This document shows, piece by piece, positions 8,759 to 16,787 of a stretch of DNA of 64,000 nucleotides. A program made the position numbers and the translations under genes. The first letter of the stretch is position 1; each line of letters opens with the position of its first letter. The DNA is from Streptomyces sp. TLI_171. Lineage in GTDB: Bacteria; Actinomycetota; Actinomycetes; Streptomycetales; Streptomycetaceae. The stretch is from positions 6,599,001-6,663,000 of the forward strand of contig NZ_RAPS01000001.1 in assembly GCF_003610255.1 (NCBI RefSeq). Direction: 5' to 3'. Under the pieces are notes generated by a model, which did not search any database, had not been told where the DNA came from, and saw only the letters and a list, made by a program, of their open reading frames with translations.

Positions 8759-8875
8759 TCAGACGGCGTCCTCGTCGATGCTGTGGCAGTAGTTGGAGAT
8801 GGTGCTCCACTCGTTGAGCTCGCCCTCGTCGGTGTCGGCGACGGACAGGTTCTGCAGCTTCAGGACCTCGGACAC
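8759..8875 (-). CDS. Class III lanthipeptide precursor 4 (38 residues)
   Basis: A 38-residue peptide. The leader MSEVLKLQNLSVADTDEGEL carries the LxLQ-type recognition motif of class III LanA leaders. The core NEWSTISNYCHSIDEDAV contains Ser-x2-Ser-x2-Cys, the kind of pattern that LanKC enzymes convert to labionin or lanthionine. The GTG start has GAGGAG 8 bases upstream. It belongs to the Y-C-H subtype and differs from precursor 2 of the array only in the last third. It is far too short for ordinary gene callers. Confidence 0.85.
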   Translation of the reverse strand: MSEVLKLQNLSVADTDEGELNEWSTISNYCHSIDEDAV

Positions 8876-8946
8876 GGTGACAACTCCTCTGCTGTGGTGC
8901 GCGGTCGAATGGGGGTCGGGATGGTGCCGGTGCGCGGTGGCGCAGC

Positions 8947-9063
8947 TCAGACGGCTTCCTCGTCGATGCTGCCGCAGTGGTTGGAGATGGTGCTCCAGTC
9001 GTTGAGCTCGCCCTCGCCGGTGTCGGCGACGGACAGGTTCTGCAGCCTCAAGATCTCGGACAT
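8947..9063 (-). CDS. Class III lanthipeptide precursor 3 (38 residues)
   Basis: A 38-residue peptide: leader MSEILRLQNLSVADTGEGEL, core NDWSTISNHCGSIDEEAV. It has the same LxLQ leader motif and Ser-x2-Ser-x2-Cys core as its neighbours, but an H-C-G ring-closing context. It is the most diverged leader of the four (Ile, Arg and Gly changes). The ATG has CAGGAG upstream. It pairs with the 8759-8875 gene, sharing the IDE(D/E)AV tail. Confidence 0.85.
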   Translation of the reverse strand: MSEILRLQNLSVADTGEGELNDWSTISNHCGSIDEEAV

Positions 9064-9113
9064 GGTGACAACTCCTGCTGGTCAGTCGGTGGTTGTGGAG
9101 TTCCGCGGGAGAC

Positions 9114-9233
9114 CTAGAGCGCGTCTTCCTCGATCTTGCTGTGGCAGTAGTTGGAGATGGTGCTCCACTCCGACAGCTCGCCCTCGTCGGTGTCGGCGAC
9201 GGACAGGTTCTGCAGCTTCAGGACCTCGGACAT
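9114..9233 (-). CDS. Class III lanthipeptide precursor 2 (39 residues)
   Basis: A 39-residue peptide: leader MSEVLKLQNLSVADTDEGEL, core SEWSTISNYCHSKIEEDAL. The core has three Ser spaced by two residues before Cys (S-x2-S-x2-S-x2-C), giving two possible labionin/lanthionine donors. The ATG has AAGGAG at a good distance. It shares the KIEEDAL tail with precursor 1 and the Y-C-H context with precursor 4. Confidence 0.87.
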   Translation of the reverse strand: MSEVLKLQNLSVADTDEGELSEWSTISNYCHSKIEEDAL

Positions 9234-9280
9234 GGCGTTGACTCCTTCTGGTGGGTGGTTGGTCGGGTGGCCAGGGGGAC

Positions 9281-9400
9281 CTAGAGCGCGTCCTCTTCGA
9301 TCTTGCTGCCGCAGTGGTTGGAGATGGTGCTCCAGTCGGAGAGCTCGCCCTCGTCGGTGTCGGCGACGGACAGGTTCTGCAGCTTCAGGACCTCGGACAT
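9281..9400 (-). CDS. Class III lanthipeptide precursor 1 (39 residues)
   Basis: A 39-residue peptide: leader identical to precursor 2 (MSEVLKLQNLSVADTDEGEL), core SDWSTISNHCGSKIEEDAL. It is the first precursor after lanKC (80 bp downstream of its stop). The ATG has GAGGAG 7 bases upstream. With precursor 2 it forms an H-C-G / Y-C-H pair that is repeated by precursors 3 and 4, which points to duplication of a two-gene unit. Confidence 0.87.
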   Translation of the reverse strand: MSEVLKLQNLSVADTDEGELSDWSTISNHCGSKIEEDAL

Positions 9401-9482
9401 GGTGCAACTCCTCTGCTGTGGTGGTGCGTTGACTCCGGAGCGGTCGCCTCGGAGGGGTCGGTGGGGCCCGCGGGGTGCGGGC

Positions 9483-11990
9483 TCAGGGGTGACCCGGCAG
9501 GCCGGGCAGGTCGAGCGGCGCGCCGTTCGCGGCGTGCACGGCCAGCAGGACGCCGGCGGTGCCGGTGGCGACGTCCATGGACAGCCGGTGCAGCTGGTCG
9601 CCGGCGAACGCGGTGCCCTCGCGGAACGGGACGGCGTGCCAGGCGAGCAGGCGCAGCTGACGGTCGATCAGCTCCTCGGAGCCGGGGCGGTCGCGGTGCT
9701 CGGCCAGCAGGGCGAGCAGGCCGGCCCGGCCGTGGAACAGGCCGCTGAAGATCACCAGCCGGGCGCGGGCGGCGAGCAGGATGCCGTCCAGCGCGGCGGC
9801 GAACTCGGGGTCGGGCCGGTGGCGCAGGTAGTGGCCGAGCGCCAGGCCGACGCCGCCGCTGCCGGAGCCCAGGTAGGGGAGCAGCCGGGTGCCGTCCTGC
9901 AGGTTGACCGCGCCCTCCTCGCTGGTGCGGCACTGGGCCAGGTCGGCGCGCAGGGCGCGGGCGGCCAGGTCGAGGTGGGCCGGGTCGCCGTCGTCCCGGT
10001 GGCGCTGCAGGAAGAACTCGGCGATTCCGCTGGGCCCGTGCAGCAGGCCGGCGCCGGGCGGCGGCGGTGCGGCGGGGTCGAGCGCGGCGGCCAGCTGTTC
10101 GGCGGTGCGGTCCAGCGCGGCCCGCAGCCGGGTGTCCCCGGTGCGCCGGTGCAGCAGGCGCAGGGCGAGGCCGATGCCGGCCAGACCGTTGTGCAGGGAC
10201 AGCTCCGTGGTCCCGGCAGCCCGCCGGACCAGCTCCAACGCCTGCTCCTCGCGGCCGAGTTCGGCGAGCACCAGGGCCGCGCCGTGCAGTCCGCCGTACA
10301 GGCCGGGCCGCGGGTCGTCGGCGCGCCGGGCGGCCCGCCAGAGCCAGTCGAGGTGTGCCTCCTCCACTCCCTGGCCGGTGCTGTGCAGGGCGTGCAGCAC
10401 GCCGGCCGCGCCGTGCGCCAGGGTCCAGCCGCCGTCCGACAGGCCCGCCGGGTCGCCGGGGAACAGCCGGTCGGGGCGCTCCGGGGTGGCCGAGGCGAGG
10501 ATCGCCCGGGCCAGCGAATCCGGCAGCCGCTTGGTCTCGCTGCCCTCGAACAGCTCAGTGGGGGTGGTGAGTTGCTCGCCGGGGCGGCGCAGTCCGCGGC
10601 GCACCCGCTCGGTGTGCGCGGCCGGGACGGGAAAGAACTCGGCCATCGCGTCGGCCAGCTGGTCGACCTTGCCGGGCTGCAGGTCGAGCAGCATGGTGTA
10701 CGGCAGGAACAACGCGAGGCGGATGCAGTCCAGGGCGTACCGGTCGCGTTCGAAGCCGGTGTCGGCGTGCGGGGCGACGAATCCGGGGCAGGCCACGCTC
10801 GGCCCGGGCTCACGGTCGGGGCGGTGCGCCACCTCGAAGTCGACCAGGCAGATCCGGCCGTCCGGGCGCAGCAGCACGTTCGCCGGGTGCAGGTCGCCGA
10901 ACACGTAGCCGCGGGCGTGCACCTGGTCGACGGCGCGCTGCAACTGGTCCAGGACGTCCAGGGCCTGCTCGGTGTACCGGGCGAGCTCCGCCGGGGTCGG
11001 GTCGGGTCTGGTCAACGGGTTGGAGCGGGCCAGGAACTGGCGCAGCGTCTCGCCCTCGACGTACTCCTCGGCCAGGTAGTGGTGCTCCCAGACGGTGAAC
11101 TCGTCGATCAGCCGGGGCACGAACTCCAGCCCGGCCAGCGCCCGCAGGGCCCGCGCCTCGGTGTGCAGGCGCGCCACCGCGTCGGTGCCGGCCCCGTCCA
11201 GCCCGGCCAGCGGGCGGGCCTCGCGCAGGACCACCTGCGCACCGCTCTCCCGGTCCCGGGCCAGGTAGATGCCTCCGCCGTTGGAGAAGTGCAGGGCGCG
11301 CTCGATCTCGTACGGCAGCCCGGCCAGGCCGGCCGTGGCCGCCTCGTCGGCCCGCAGCTGCCCGGCGACGCACGCGGGCACCTCCAGCCACTCCGGGAGT
11401 TCGAAGTACGGGTTGCGGCGGTCGGGCACCAGGGTGCCGTCGGGCCGGGCGATCGCCAGCACCCGCTCGCCGCCGTCCAGCGTGCACCAGCGCTCGCGGA
11501 ACCCGCCGTAGCGCAGGTACAGCGGCCCGTCCTGCCAGCGCAGGTCGCCGAGCACGTACGGTGCGGCCCGGCCCGCCAGCAGCGGGCCGAGACCCGCCAG
11601 CACGGACTCCAACTGGGCCTCGTCGGCCGGGTACACGGTCAGCAGCTTGCCGCTGCTGCCGCGGCGGGCGTACTTGCTGTTGTTCAGGTGGTGCACCCGC
11701 GGGCTGACCAGGAACTTGTGCGGCAGACCCACGCCCAGGCAGTAGTCGCTGACCAGCTCCACCACCTCGGCGGCCTCGGCGGGCACCGCCGAGACGTGGA
11801 TCTTCCAGCCCTGGTCGGGCAGTTCGGCCCAGGCCGGGGTGAGGTACTGCCAGGTGGCGTCCTCGTGGCGGCGCCAGGCCGCCGGGGTGGGGCGGTCGGC
11901 AGCGGCGAACCGGCGCTTCTCGGCCCGGTCCACGGGGTGGTCGTAGAACAGCGGATCGTCCCCGGCGAACATGTGGTGCGTGCGCTTCAC
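9483..11990 (-). CDS. Class III lanthipeptide synthetase (LanKC)
   Basis: About 835 residues with the three-domain layout of RamC/AmfT/LabKC: N-terminal lyase-like part with the typical DDPLFYD opening and RRNPYFELPEWL, a Ser/Thr kinase domain (about 250-480) with the loop GDLHPANVLL and metal-binding LVDFEVA, and a C-terminal LanC-like cyclase. The cyclase repeats (GLYGGLHGAAL, SLHNGLAGIGLAL, LLHGPSGIAEFF, GLFHGRAGLL) lack the Cys and Cys-His zinc ligands, which places it in class III, not class IV. It phosphorylates Ser in the precursors, eliminates phosphate and closes rings with Cys. The GTG at 11990 is preferred (AAGGGGTG 6 bases upstream); GTG 11999 and ATG 11972 are alternatives. Confidence 0.9.
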   Translation of the reverse strand: MKRTHHMFAGDDPLFYDHPVDRAEKRRFAAADRPTPAAWRRHEDATWQYLTPAWAELPDQGWKIHVSAVPAEAAEVVELVSDYCLGVGLPHKFLVSPRVHHLNNSKYARRGSSGKLLTVYPADEAQLESVLAGLGPLLAGRAAPYVLGDLRWQDGPLYLRYGGFRERWCTLDGGERVLAIARPDGTLVPDRRNPYFELPEWLEVPACVAGQLRADEAATAGLAGLPYEIERALHFSNGGGIYLARDRESGAQVVLREARPLAGLDGAGTDAVARLHTEARALRALAGLEFVPRLIDEFTVWEHHYLAEEYVEGETLRQFLARSNPLTRPDPTPAELARYTEQALDVLDQLQRAVDQVHARGYVFGDLHPANVLLRPDGRICLVDFEVAHRPDREPGPSVACPGFVAPHADTGFERDRYALDCIRLALFLPYTMLLDLQPGKVDQLADAMAEFFPVPAAHTERVRRGLRRPGEQLTTPTELFEGSETKRLPDSLARAILASATPERPDRLFPGDPAGLSDGGWTLAHGAAGVLHALHSTGQGVEEAHLDWLWRAARRADDPRPGLYGGLHGAALVLAELGREEQALELVRRAAGTTELSLHNGLAGIGLALRLLHRRTGDTRLRAALDRTAEQLAAALDPAAPPPPGAGLLHGPSGIAEFFLQRHRDDGDPAHLDLAARALRADLAQCRTSEEGAVNLQDGTRLLPYLGSGSGGVGLALGHYLRHRPDPEFAAALDGILLAARARLVIFSGLFHGRAGLLALLAEHRDRPGSEELIDRQLRLLAWHAVPFREGTAFAGDQLHRLSMDVATGTAGVLLAVHAANGAPLDLPGLPGHP

Positions 11991-12096
11991 GTCGTCCACC
12001 CCTTTCCGTGGTCGGAGGTTCGGCAGGTGCTGTCGGTCGGGCTTTCCCGGTCGGATGTCCGGCCGGATTTCCGGCCGGCCCGTTCGGGCCGCGGTT

Positions 12097-12207
12097 TCAG
12101 GCGACGATCCAGCCCTGGTTCAGGTTGCGCCGGGTGTTTCCGAGGACGCTGTCGGTGCGCTCCGCGGACTCCGGCGAATCGGCGAGGAAGTTCAGGGTGC
12201 CGTTCAT
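12097..12207 (-). CDS. Unrecognised 36-residue peptide upstream of lanKC
   Basis: A 36-residue open frame starting MNGTLNFLADSPESAERTDS and ending RRNLNQGWIVA. The ATG is preceded by AAGGAG with a 6-base spacer, one of the best ribosome sites in the region, so translation is likely. It has no Cys and does not look like the LanA peptides, and it has no signal sequence. It lies about 105 bp before lanKC on the same strand. It could be a second type of RiPP precursor, a regulatory peptide or a leader; I do not recognise it. Confidence 0.6.
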   Translation of the reverse strand: MNGTLNFLADSPESAERTDSVLGNTRRNLNQGWIVA

Positions 12208-12237
12208 TTCGAGCTCCTTGGCGAATGGAATGCGTGG

Positions 12238-12423
12238 TCACTGGCCCCAGGTCACGTCGCCGTCGGGGGTCGCCGAGGGCGACGGGGTCGACGGCACCGA
12301 GACGGCGGTGGAGAGGGGGACCGCGGCGGAGGAGACGGGAGCGGCAGCCAGTCCGAAGAACGTCGAGAGACCGGCGATCAGCAGTCCGGCGAGCGCGATG
12401 CGGGACAGACGGGTGGCGTTCAC
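12238..12423 (-). CDS. Small secreted peptide (61 residues) of unknown function
   Basis: The GTG at 12423 follows GAAGGAGA with a 7-8 base spacer. The product has a clear Sec signal (positive N-terminus NATRLSR, hydrophobic core IALAGLLIAGLSTFFGLAAA, cleavage near SSAA), leaving a mature part of about 27 residues rich in Ser, Pro, Thr and Val that ends DGDVTWGQ. It lies 30 bp upstream of the 36-residue peptide gene and is the first gene of the presumed lanKC operon. It might be a secreted signal or a surface peptide; this is inference only. Confidence 0.6.
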   Translation of the reverse strand: MNATRLSRIALAGLLIAGLSTFFGLAAAPVSSAAVPLSTAVSVPSTPSPSATPDGDVTWGQ

Positions 12424-12588
12424 GGATTTGTCTCCTTCGCGGAAGTCGATTCTGTAGCGGCTGTTTCTCGGCAATTCGACGGTGCGCTCCCGGGAATCCC
12501 CCGGGCCTTTCCCGATCGGCCGGCGGTGCTTTCTTCTTCGTTCTTTCCGCCTGCCGACACCTCTACTTTGGCGTTCCTCGGGACCGGG

Positions 12589-12610
12589 TGGAAGTCCGGT
12601 GGAGTGGACG
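12589..12610. promoter_or_regulatory. Two 11-bp TGGA-repeats in the divergent promoter region
   Basis: TGGAAGTCCGG followed directly by TGGAGTGGACG. The 11-bp spacing is that of SARP operator repeats. The site lies nearer to the minus-strand (lanKC) side of the 367-bp intergenic region 12424-12790, which otherwise contains no gene that I can support. Confidence 0.45.
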
Positions 12611-12692
12611 GATCCTGCACTGGCACAAGCCGTCCAGTCGTCCCATCCGCACCACTGACACCATCCGCACCGGGCGGCCGGCGAGCGGCACT

Positions 12693-12747
12693 TGGAGCCG
12701 ACGTGGAACCCGGTTGGAACCCGGTTGGAACCCGGTTGGAGCGCAGG
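12693..12747 (+). promoter_or_regulatory. Five 11-bp direct repeats, probable SARP operator
   Basis: Five units start exactly every 11 bases with TGGA: TGGAGCCGACG, three identical copies of TGGAACCCGGT, and TGGAGCGCAGG. SARP regulators bind direct repeats with 11-bp periodicity on one face of the helix. The array ends 28 bp before a TAGGCT -10 element and 43 bp before the ATG of the SARP gene, which suggests autoregulation and control of the divergent lanKC side. Confidence 0.7.
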
Positions 12748-12775
12748 TCGGCGGTGGTGGCGGCGCGGCATCGCA

Positions 12776-12781
12776 TAGGCT
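12776..12781 (+). promoter_or_regulatory. -10 element of a leaderless SARP transcript
   Basis: TAGGCT lies 9 bases before the ATG at 12791, and no Shine-Dalgarno sequence is present. The transcript would therefore start at or next to the start codon. Confidence 0.5.
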
Positions 12782-12790
12782 CGGCACACG

Positions 12791-15700
12791 ATGGTGCGGA
12801 TCACTGTGCTCGGGGCACTCACGGCGCAAGTGGCGGGGGCCGCCACCCGGTTGGGGGGCCCGCGCCAGCGCGGCGTGCTCGCCCAACTGCTGGTCGCACA
12901 CGGTGCGGCCGTCCCGGCGGACCGGCTGATCGACCACCTGTGGGACGGCCGCCCGCCCGCGAAGGCCGCCGTCTCGCTCCAGGCGTACGTCTCCAACCTG
13001 CGCCGCCTGCTGGAACCCGAACGTGGCCCCCGCCAGGCCGCCCGCCTGCTGGTCAGCGAGGCCGGGGGCTACGCACTGCGGGACGTCCGCACCGACGCGG
13101 AGGAGTTCGAGGGACTGCTCGCCGCGGCGGGCGGGCCCGGTGCGAGCGAGGTGCTGCGGCGGGCGCTGGCACTCTGGCGCGGCGACGCGTACGGCGAATT
13201 CGCCGACCGGGCGTGGGCGGCCGCCGAGATCGCCCGCCTGGACGGACTGCGCACCGCAGCACGCGAGTTGACGGTGGAGTGGGACCTCTCGGAGGGCCGG
13301 GCCGGGCTCGCCGCGCAGGACGCCGCCGGGCTGGTCCGGGCCCACCCGCTGCGCGAAGAGGGCTGGCGGCTACTGGCTCTCGCCCTGTGGCACGGCGGCC
13401 GACAGGCCGAGGCACTGGCCGCCGTCCGCCGGGCCCGGGCCCACCTCGCCGCCGAACTCGGCCTCGATCCGGGGCCGGCGCTGGCGGCCGTGGAGTCCGC
13501 GATCCTGCACCAGCGGGTCGATGAACTCACCGTCCGAAGGCCGGAACCGGCCACGGGCCCAGGCGCAGGTACCGGCGCGGGCCTGGGCGCGGGTGCGCCG
13601 GTCGCTGCCGGGCGGCTGGCGGCGGGTGCCCGAGCCGCGGCAGCAACGAGCGGCCGAACTGCCGCAGACGGGGCAGCCGTGCAGGCCACCGCTGACGGGC
13701 GGGCCGCCGCGACTCGCGTGGTTGGGGCGGTCGAGTGGGCTGCCGGCGGCGCGCCTGCCGCAGAGACCGCCGTGGGCCCGGCCGCTGCAGATGCGTCGGC
13801 TGCTGCGGATCCGGCGGGTGTTGCGGCTGCCGGCGGCGTGACCCCGGGGGCGCCCGCCGTGGACGCACGGGGCATGGCCGCCGCCGCAGGCGTGGCCGTC
13901 TCTCCCGCCGCCGTCGGACCGGCTGCTGCGGTGGCCGGCGCCGTGTCTCCGGCGGTGCCCGGCGGGGGTGCGCGGAGCGCGGCTATTGCGGGTGCGTCGG
14001 GTGCTGCGGTTGCCGACGGGCCGCCCGCGGTGCCCGGCGGGGGTGCGCGGAGCGCGGCTGTTGCGGGTGGTGCGGTTGCCGACGGGCTGCTGCTGCCCGT
14101 GGTGCCCGGCGGGGGTGCGCGGAGCGCTGCCCCTGCTGGGAGCGTGGCCGTCTCTCCCGCCGCTGTTGATGCCCTGGGTGCGGGGGGTGGTGCCGTGGGC
14201 GCTCTGGCGGTGCCGGGGGAGGTTCGATCGGTGCGGCGGCAGTTGTTCGTCGGCCGGCAGGGTGAGCTGGCGGCGTTGCGGCGGGCTGCGGCGGAGGCAC
14301 GGGGTGGGGTGGGGTTCGCGCTGGTCAGCGGGGAGGCGGGGGCCGGGAAGTCGACGTTGCTCGGGCGGCTGCGGGAGGAACTGGCGGGTGCCGGCTGGCG
14401 GGTGGTGACCGGGCGGTGTCCGGAGAGCGCGGGGGCGCCTGCCGCGTGGGCGTGGACGGAGGTGCTGCGGGAGCTGGCCTGGCACGAACCGGCCACCGCC
14501 GGGGACGGGGCGCTCGCCCCGCTGCTCGCCGACCCGGACCTGATGGACCGTCAGGATCCGGTCTCCGGGCGGTTCCGGCTGCACCGCGCCGTGATCGCCC
14601 ACCTGCACGCCGCCGCCCGGACGGCGCCGCTCGCCGTGCTGCTCGACGACCTGCACGCCGCGGACCCCGAAACCCGGGAGCTGCTGGCGGAGTTGGCCGC
14701 CGACCCGGGCCCGGCCGGACCGGACGGGGGCCTGCTGCTGGTGGCCGCGTTCCGGCCCGGCGAGGGTGAACTCGCCGAGGTGCTGGCCCGGTTGGCACGC
14801 CGCGCACCGACCCGGGTGACGCTCGGGGGCCTGGCGGAGCCGGACGCCGGCCGGCTGATCGAGGCCGTCTGCGCGGCCCCCGTCCGGCCGGAGACCGTCC
14901 GGGCGCTCGCGGAGCGCACCGGCGGCAACCCGTTCTACCTCGCCGAGAGTGCCCAACTACTGGCGTTGGAGGACGAGTCGACCGCGTTGCGGCAGGTTCC
15001 GCAGGGTGTCCGGGAGGTGCTGCGGCGGCGCTTCGAGCGGCTGCCCGCGCCCGCTGTCGACCTGCTGCGGCTGGCCGCCGTCGCGGGCCGGGAGGCCGAC
15101 GTCGACCTGTTGCTGCGGGCCGGCGAGCAGGACGAGGACACCGCCACCGAGGCGGTGGAGGCGGCCGTCGCGGGCGGCCTGCTGCTCGAACCCCGGCCCG
15201 GGACCGTCCGGTTCGCGCACGTGCTGGTCCGGGACACCCTGTACGCGGATCTCGGCGGCCTGCGCCGGGCCCGGTTGCACGGGCGGATCGGGCACGCCCT
15301 GCACGACCTGCGTCCGGGTGAACTCACCGCGCTGGCCCACCACTTCACCCAGGCCGCGACCACCGCCACCGCCGCGCTGGCGGTCGACCACTGCGTGCGC
15401 GCGGCCGAGGCCGCGGACCGGCGCTACGCCCACCGCAGCTCGGTCGCCCTGCTGCGCCAGGCCCTCGACAACCTGGAGCGGGCCGCCGAACAGCCCGGCG
15501 AGGACCGAGCGGCCCGCCGGATCGAGCTGCTCGGCGCCCTGCTGCGCGCCCAGGTCCGGGCCGGGCAGGTCACCGACGCGGGGGAGACCAAGCGGCGGGC
15601 TCTGCGACTCGCCCGGGAGAGCGGCCGGGAGGACCTGCTGATCGCCGCCTGGACGGCCTGGACCGAGCCCACCCCGTGGGTCACCCACCCGTACGGCACC

Positions 15701-16771
15701 TTCGACCACGAGGCGGTCGAACAGCTGACCAGGCTGCTGCGGCGGACCGACCTGCCGCCGGCCACCCGCTGCCGCCTGCTGGACGCGCTCACCTACGAAC
15801 TCGACTGCAGCGGCGACCCGGAGGCGGTGGCCGCGGCCAACGAGGCGGTGGCGATCGCCCGCGCCGAGGGCGACCCGCTGCTGCTCTGCCTGGCCCTGGG
15901 CGCCCAGGCCCGGGCCTACGACCACGAGTTGGCGCCCGTCGACCGGGCCAGACTGGCGGCGGAGATCGCCGAACTCGCCGCCGAGCACGACCTGCCCGCG
16001 TACCGCTGGCACGCCGAGCACCTCGCCGCGACCGCCGCCGCCGTCCGCGGCGACCTGCCCGCGCTGCGCCGCCACCTCGCCGCCGGCGAGGAACTCGCGG
16101 ACCGCTACGGGCTGGTGGAGCTCGCCGACGTGGTGCTGTTCCAGCGCGCCATGCTGGAACTCGCCGCCGACCGGGTCGAGGAGGCCGCCGAACTGTACGA
16201 GCGGGCGCTGACCGGCCTGCGGGCCCGCGGCTCGCTGCACGCCGACGGGCTGGGCGCGCTGGTCCGGATCGTCATCGCGCACCGGCAGGGCCGGCTCGCC
16301 GAGGTCCTGCCGCTGATCGACCAGCACCGGGCCGAGTACGGCGTGCTGGTCTCCGACGTCACCGCGCTCGCCCTGCTGGCCGCCGGCCACACCCCCGAGG
16401 AGGCCCGGCAGGCCCGGGTCGGGCGCCGCGTCGTGCACGCCGACTACTTCCGCTCGCTGTTCCTGATGATGCGCGCCGACGCCGTGGTGGCGCTCGACGA
16501 GCGCGCCGAGGCCGTCGAACTCCTGGAGGAGATGCGGCCGTTGGCCGATCTGGTGGCCGGCGCCAGCTCCACCTCGGTGGCGGCCCGCCCGGTCGCCCTG
16601 TCGCTCGGCGAACTCGCCCGCTACCTCGGTCGCACCGAGGAAGCCGCCCGGTTCTTCCGGCAGGCCGCCGACGTGGCCCGCCGCTGGGAGTCGCCGCGCT
16701 GGGAGGGCGAGGCGCTGGCCGGCCTCGCCGCGCTGCAACTCCCGAAATCGGCTCCCTCCGAAGCGGATTGA
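12791..16771 (+). CDS. Large SARP-type regulator with AAA ATPase and TPR-like region
   Basis: A 1326-residue cytoplasmic transcriptional regulator. Residues 1-95 form an OmpR-like winged helix (VRITVLGAL; RQRGVLAQLLVAHG...LIDHLWDGRPP; LQAYVSNLRRLLEP). Residues 100-245 form the BTAD domain (ALWRGDAYGEFADRAW; REEGWRLLALALWHGGRQAEALAAVRRAR). Then comes an Ala/Gly/Pro-rich linker of about 230 residues, and an AAA module with Walker A SGEAGAGKST (near 515) and Walker B LAVLLDDLHAAD (near 615). The C-terminal half is helical and TPR-like. It is divergent from the lanKC operon and is probably its activator. The linker is far longer than in AfsR-like proteins. Confidence 0.85.
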   Translation: MVRITVLGALTAQVAGAATRLGGPRQRGVLAQLLVAHGAAVPADRLIDHLWDGRPPAKAAVSLQAYVSNLRRLLEPERGPRQAARLLVSEAGGYALRDVRTDAEEFEGLLAAAGGPGASEVLRRALALWRGDAYGEFADRAWAAAEIARLDGLRTAARELTVEWDLSEGRAGLAAQDAAGLVRAHPLREEGWRLLALALWHGGRQAEALAAVRRARAHLAAELGLDPGPALAAVESAILHQRVDELTVRRPEPATGPGAGTGAGLGAGAPVAAGRLAAGARAAAATSGRTAADGAAVQATADGRAAATRVVGAVEWAAGGAPAAETAVGPAAADASAAADPAGVAAAGGVTPGAPAVDARGMAAAAGVAVSPAAVGPAAAVAGAVSPAVPGGGARSAAIAGASGAAVADGPPAVPGGGARSAAVAGGAVADGLLLPVVPGGGARSAAPAGSVAVSPAAVDALGAGGGAVGALAVPGEVRSVRRQLFVGRQGELAALRRAAAEARGGVGFALVSGEAGAGKSTLLGRLREELAGAGWRVVTGRCPESAGAPAAWAWTEVLRELAWHEPATAGDGALAPLLADPDLMDRQDPVSGRFRLHRAVIAHLHAAARTAPLAVLLDDLHAADPETRELLAELAADPGPAGPDGGLLLVAAFRPGEGELAEVLARLARRAPTRVTLGGLAEPDAGRLIEAVCAAPVRPETVRALAERTGGNPFYLAESAQLLALEDESTALRQVPQGVREVLRRRFERLPAPAVDLLRLAAVAGREADVDLLLRAGEQDEDTATEAVEAAVAGGLLLEPRPGTVRFAHVLVRDTLYADLGGLRRARLHGRIGHALHDLRPGELTALAHHFTQAATTATAALAVDHCVRAAEAADRRYAHRSSVALLRQALDNLERAAEQPGEDRAARRIELLGALLRAQVRAGQVTDAGETKRRALRLARESGREDLLIAAWTAWTEPTPWVTHPYGTFDHEAVEQLTRLLRRTDLPPATRCRLLDALTYELDCSGDPEAVAAANEAVAIARAEGDPLLLCLALGAQARAYDHELAPVDRARLAAEIAELAAEHDLPAYRWHAEHLAATAAAVRGDLPALRRHLAAGEELADRYGLVELADVVLFQRAMLELAADRVEEAAELYERALTGLRARGSLHADGLGALVRIVIAHRQGRLAEVLPLIDQHRAEYGVLVSDVTALALLAAGHTPEEARQARVGRRVVHADYFRSLFLMMRADAVVALDERAEAVELLEEMRPLADLVAGASSTSVAARPVALSLGELARYLGRTEEAARFFRQAADVARRWESPRWEGEALAGLAALQLPKSAPSEAD
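13954..14126 (+). repeat. In-frame DNA repeats in the SARP linker
   Basis: An identical 26-base unit begins at 13954, 14029 and 14101 (spacing 75 and 72). It encodes VPGGGARS each time, followed by Ala/Val-rich spacers. The repeats keep the frame and probably arose by slippage in the low-complexity linker. Confidence 0.75.
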
Positions 16772-16787
16772 CGCCTAGCCTGCCCGG

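Noticed and set aside
6851..9241. A 796-residue plus-strand open frame across the HEAT, MFS and lanA region
   Set aside because: It runs opposite to clear genes, is made of low-complexity Gly/Glu/Arg, and has no homology or ribosome site.
9483..11990. A class IV (LanL) synthetase
   Set aside because: The cyclase domain lacks the Cys and Cys-His zinc ligands that define LanL and LanC.
12424..12790. An additional lanthipeptide precursor in the divergent intergenic region
   Set aside because: No short frame there has an LxLQ-type leader or an S-x2-S-x-C core; the region is explained by operator repeats and promoters.
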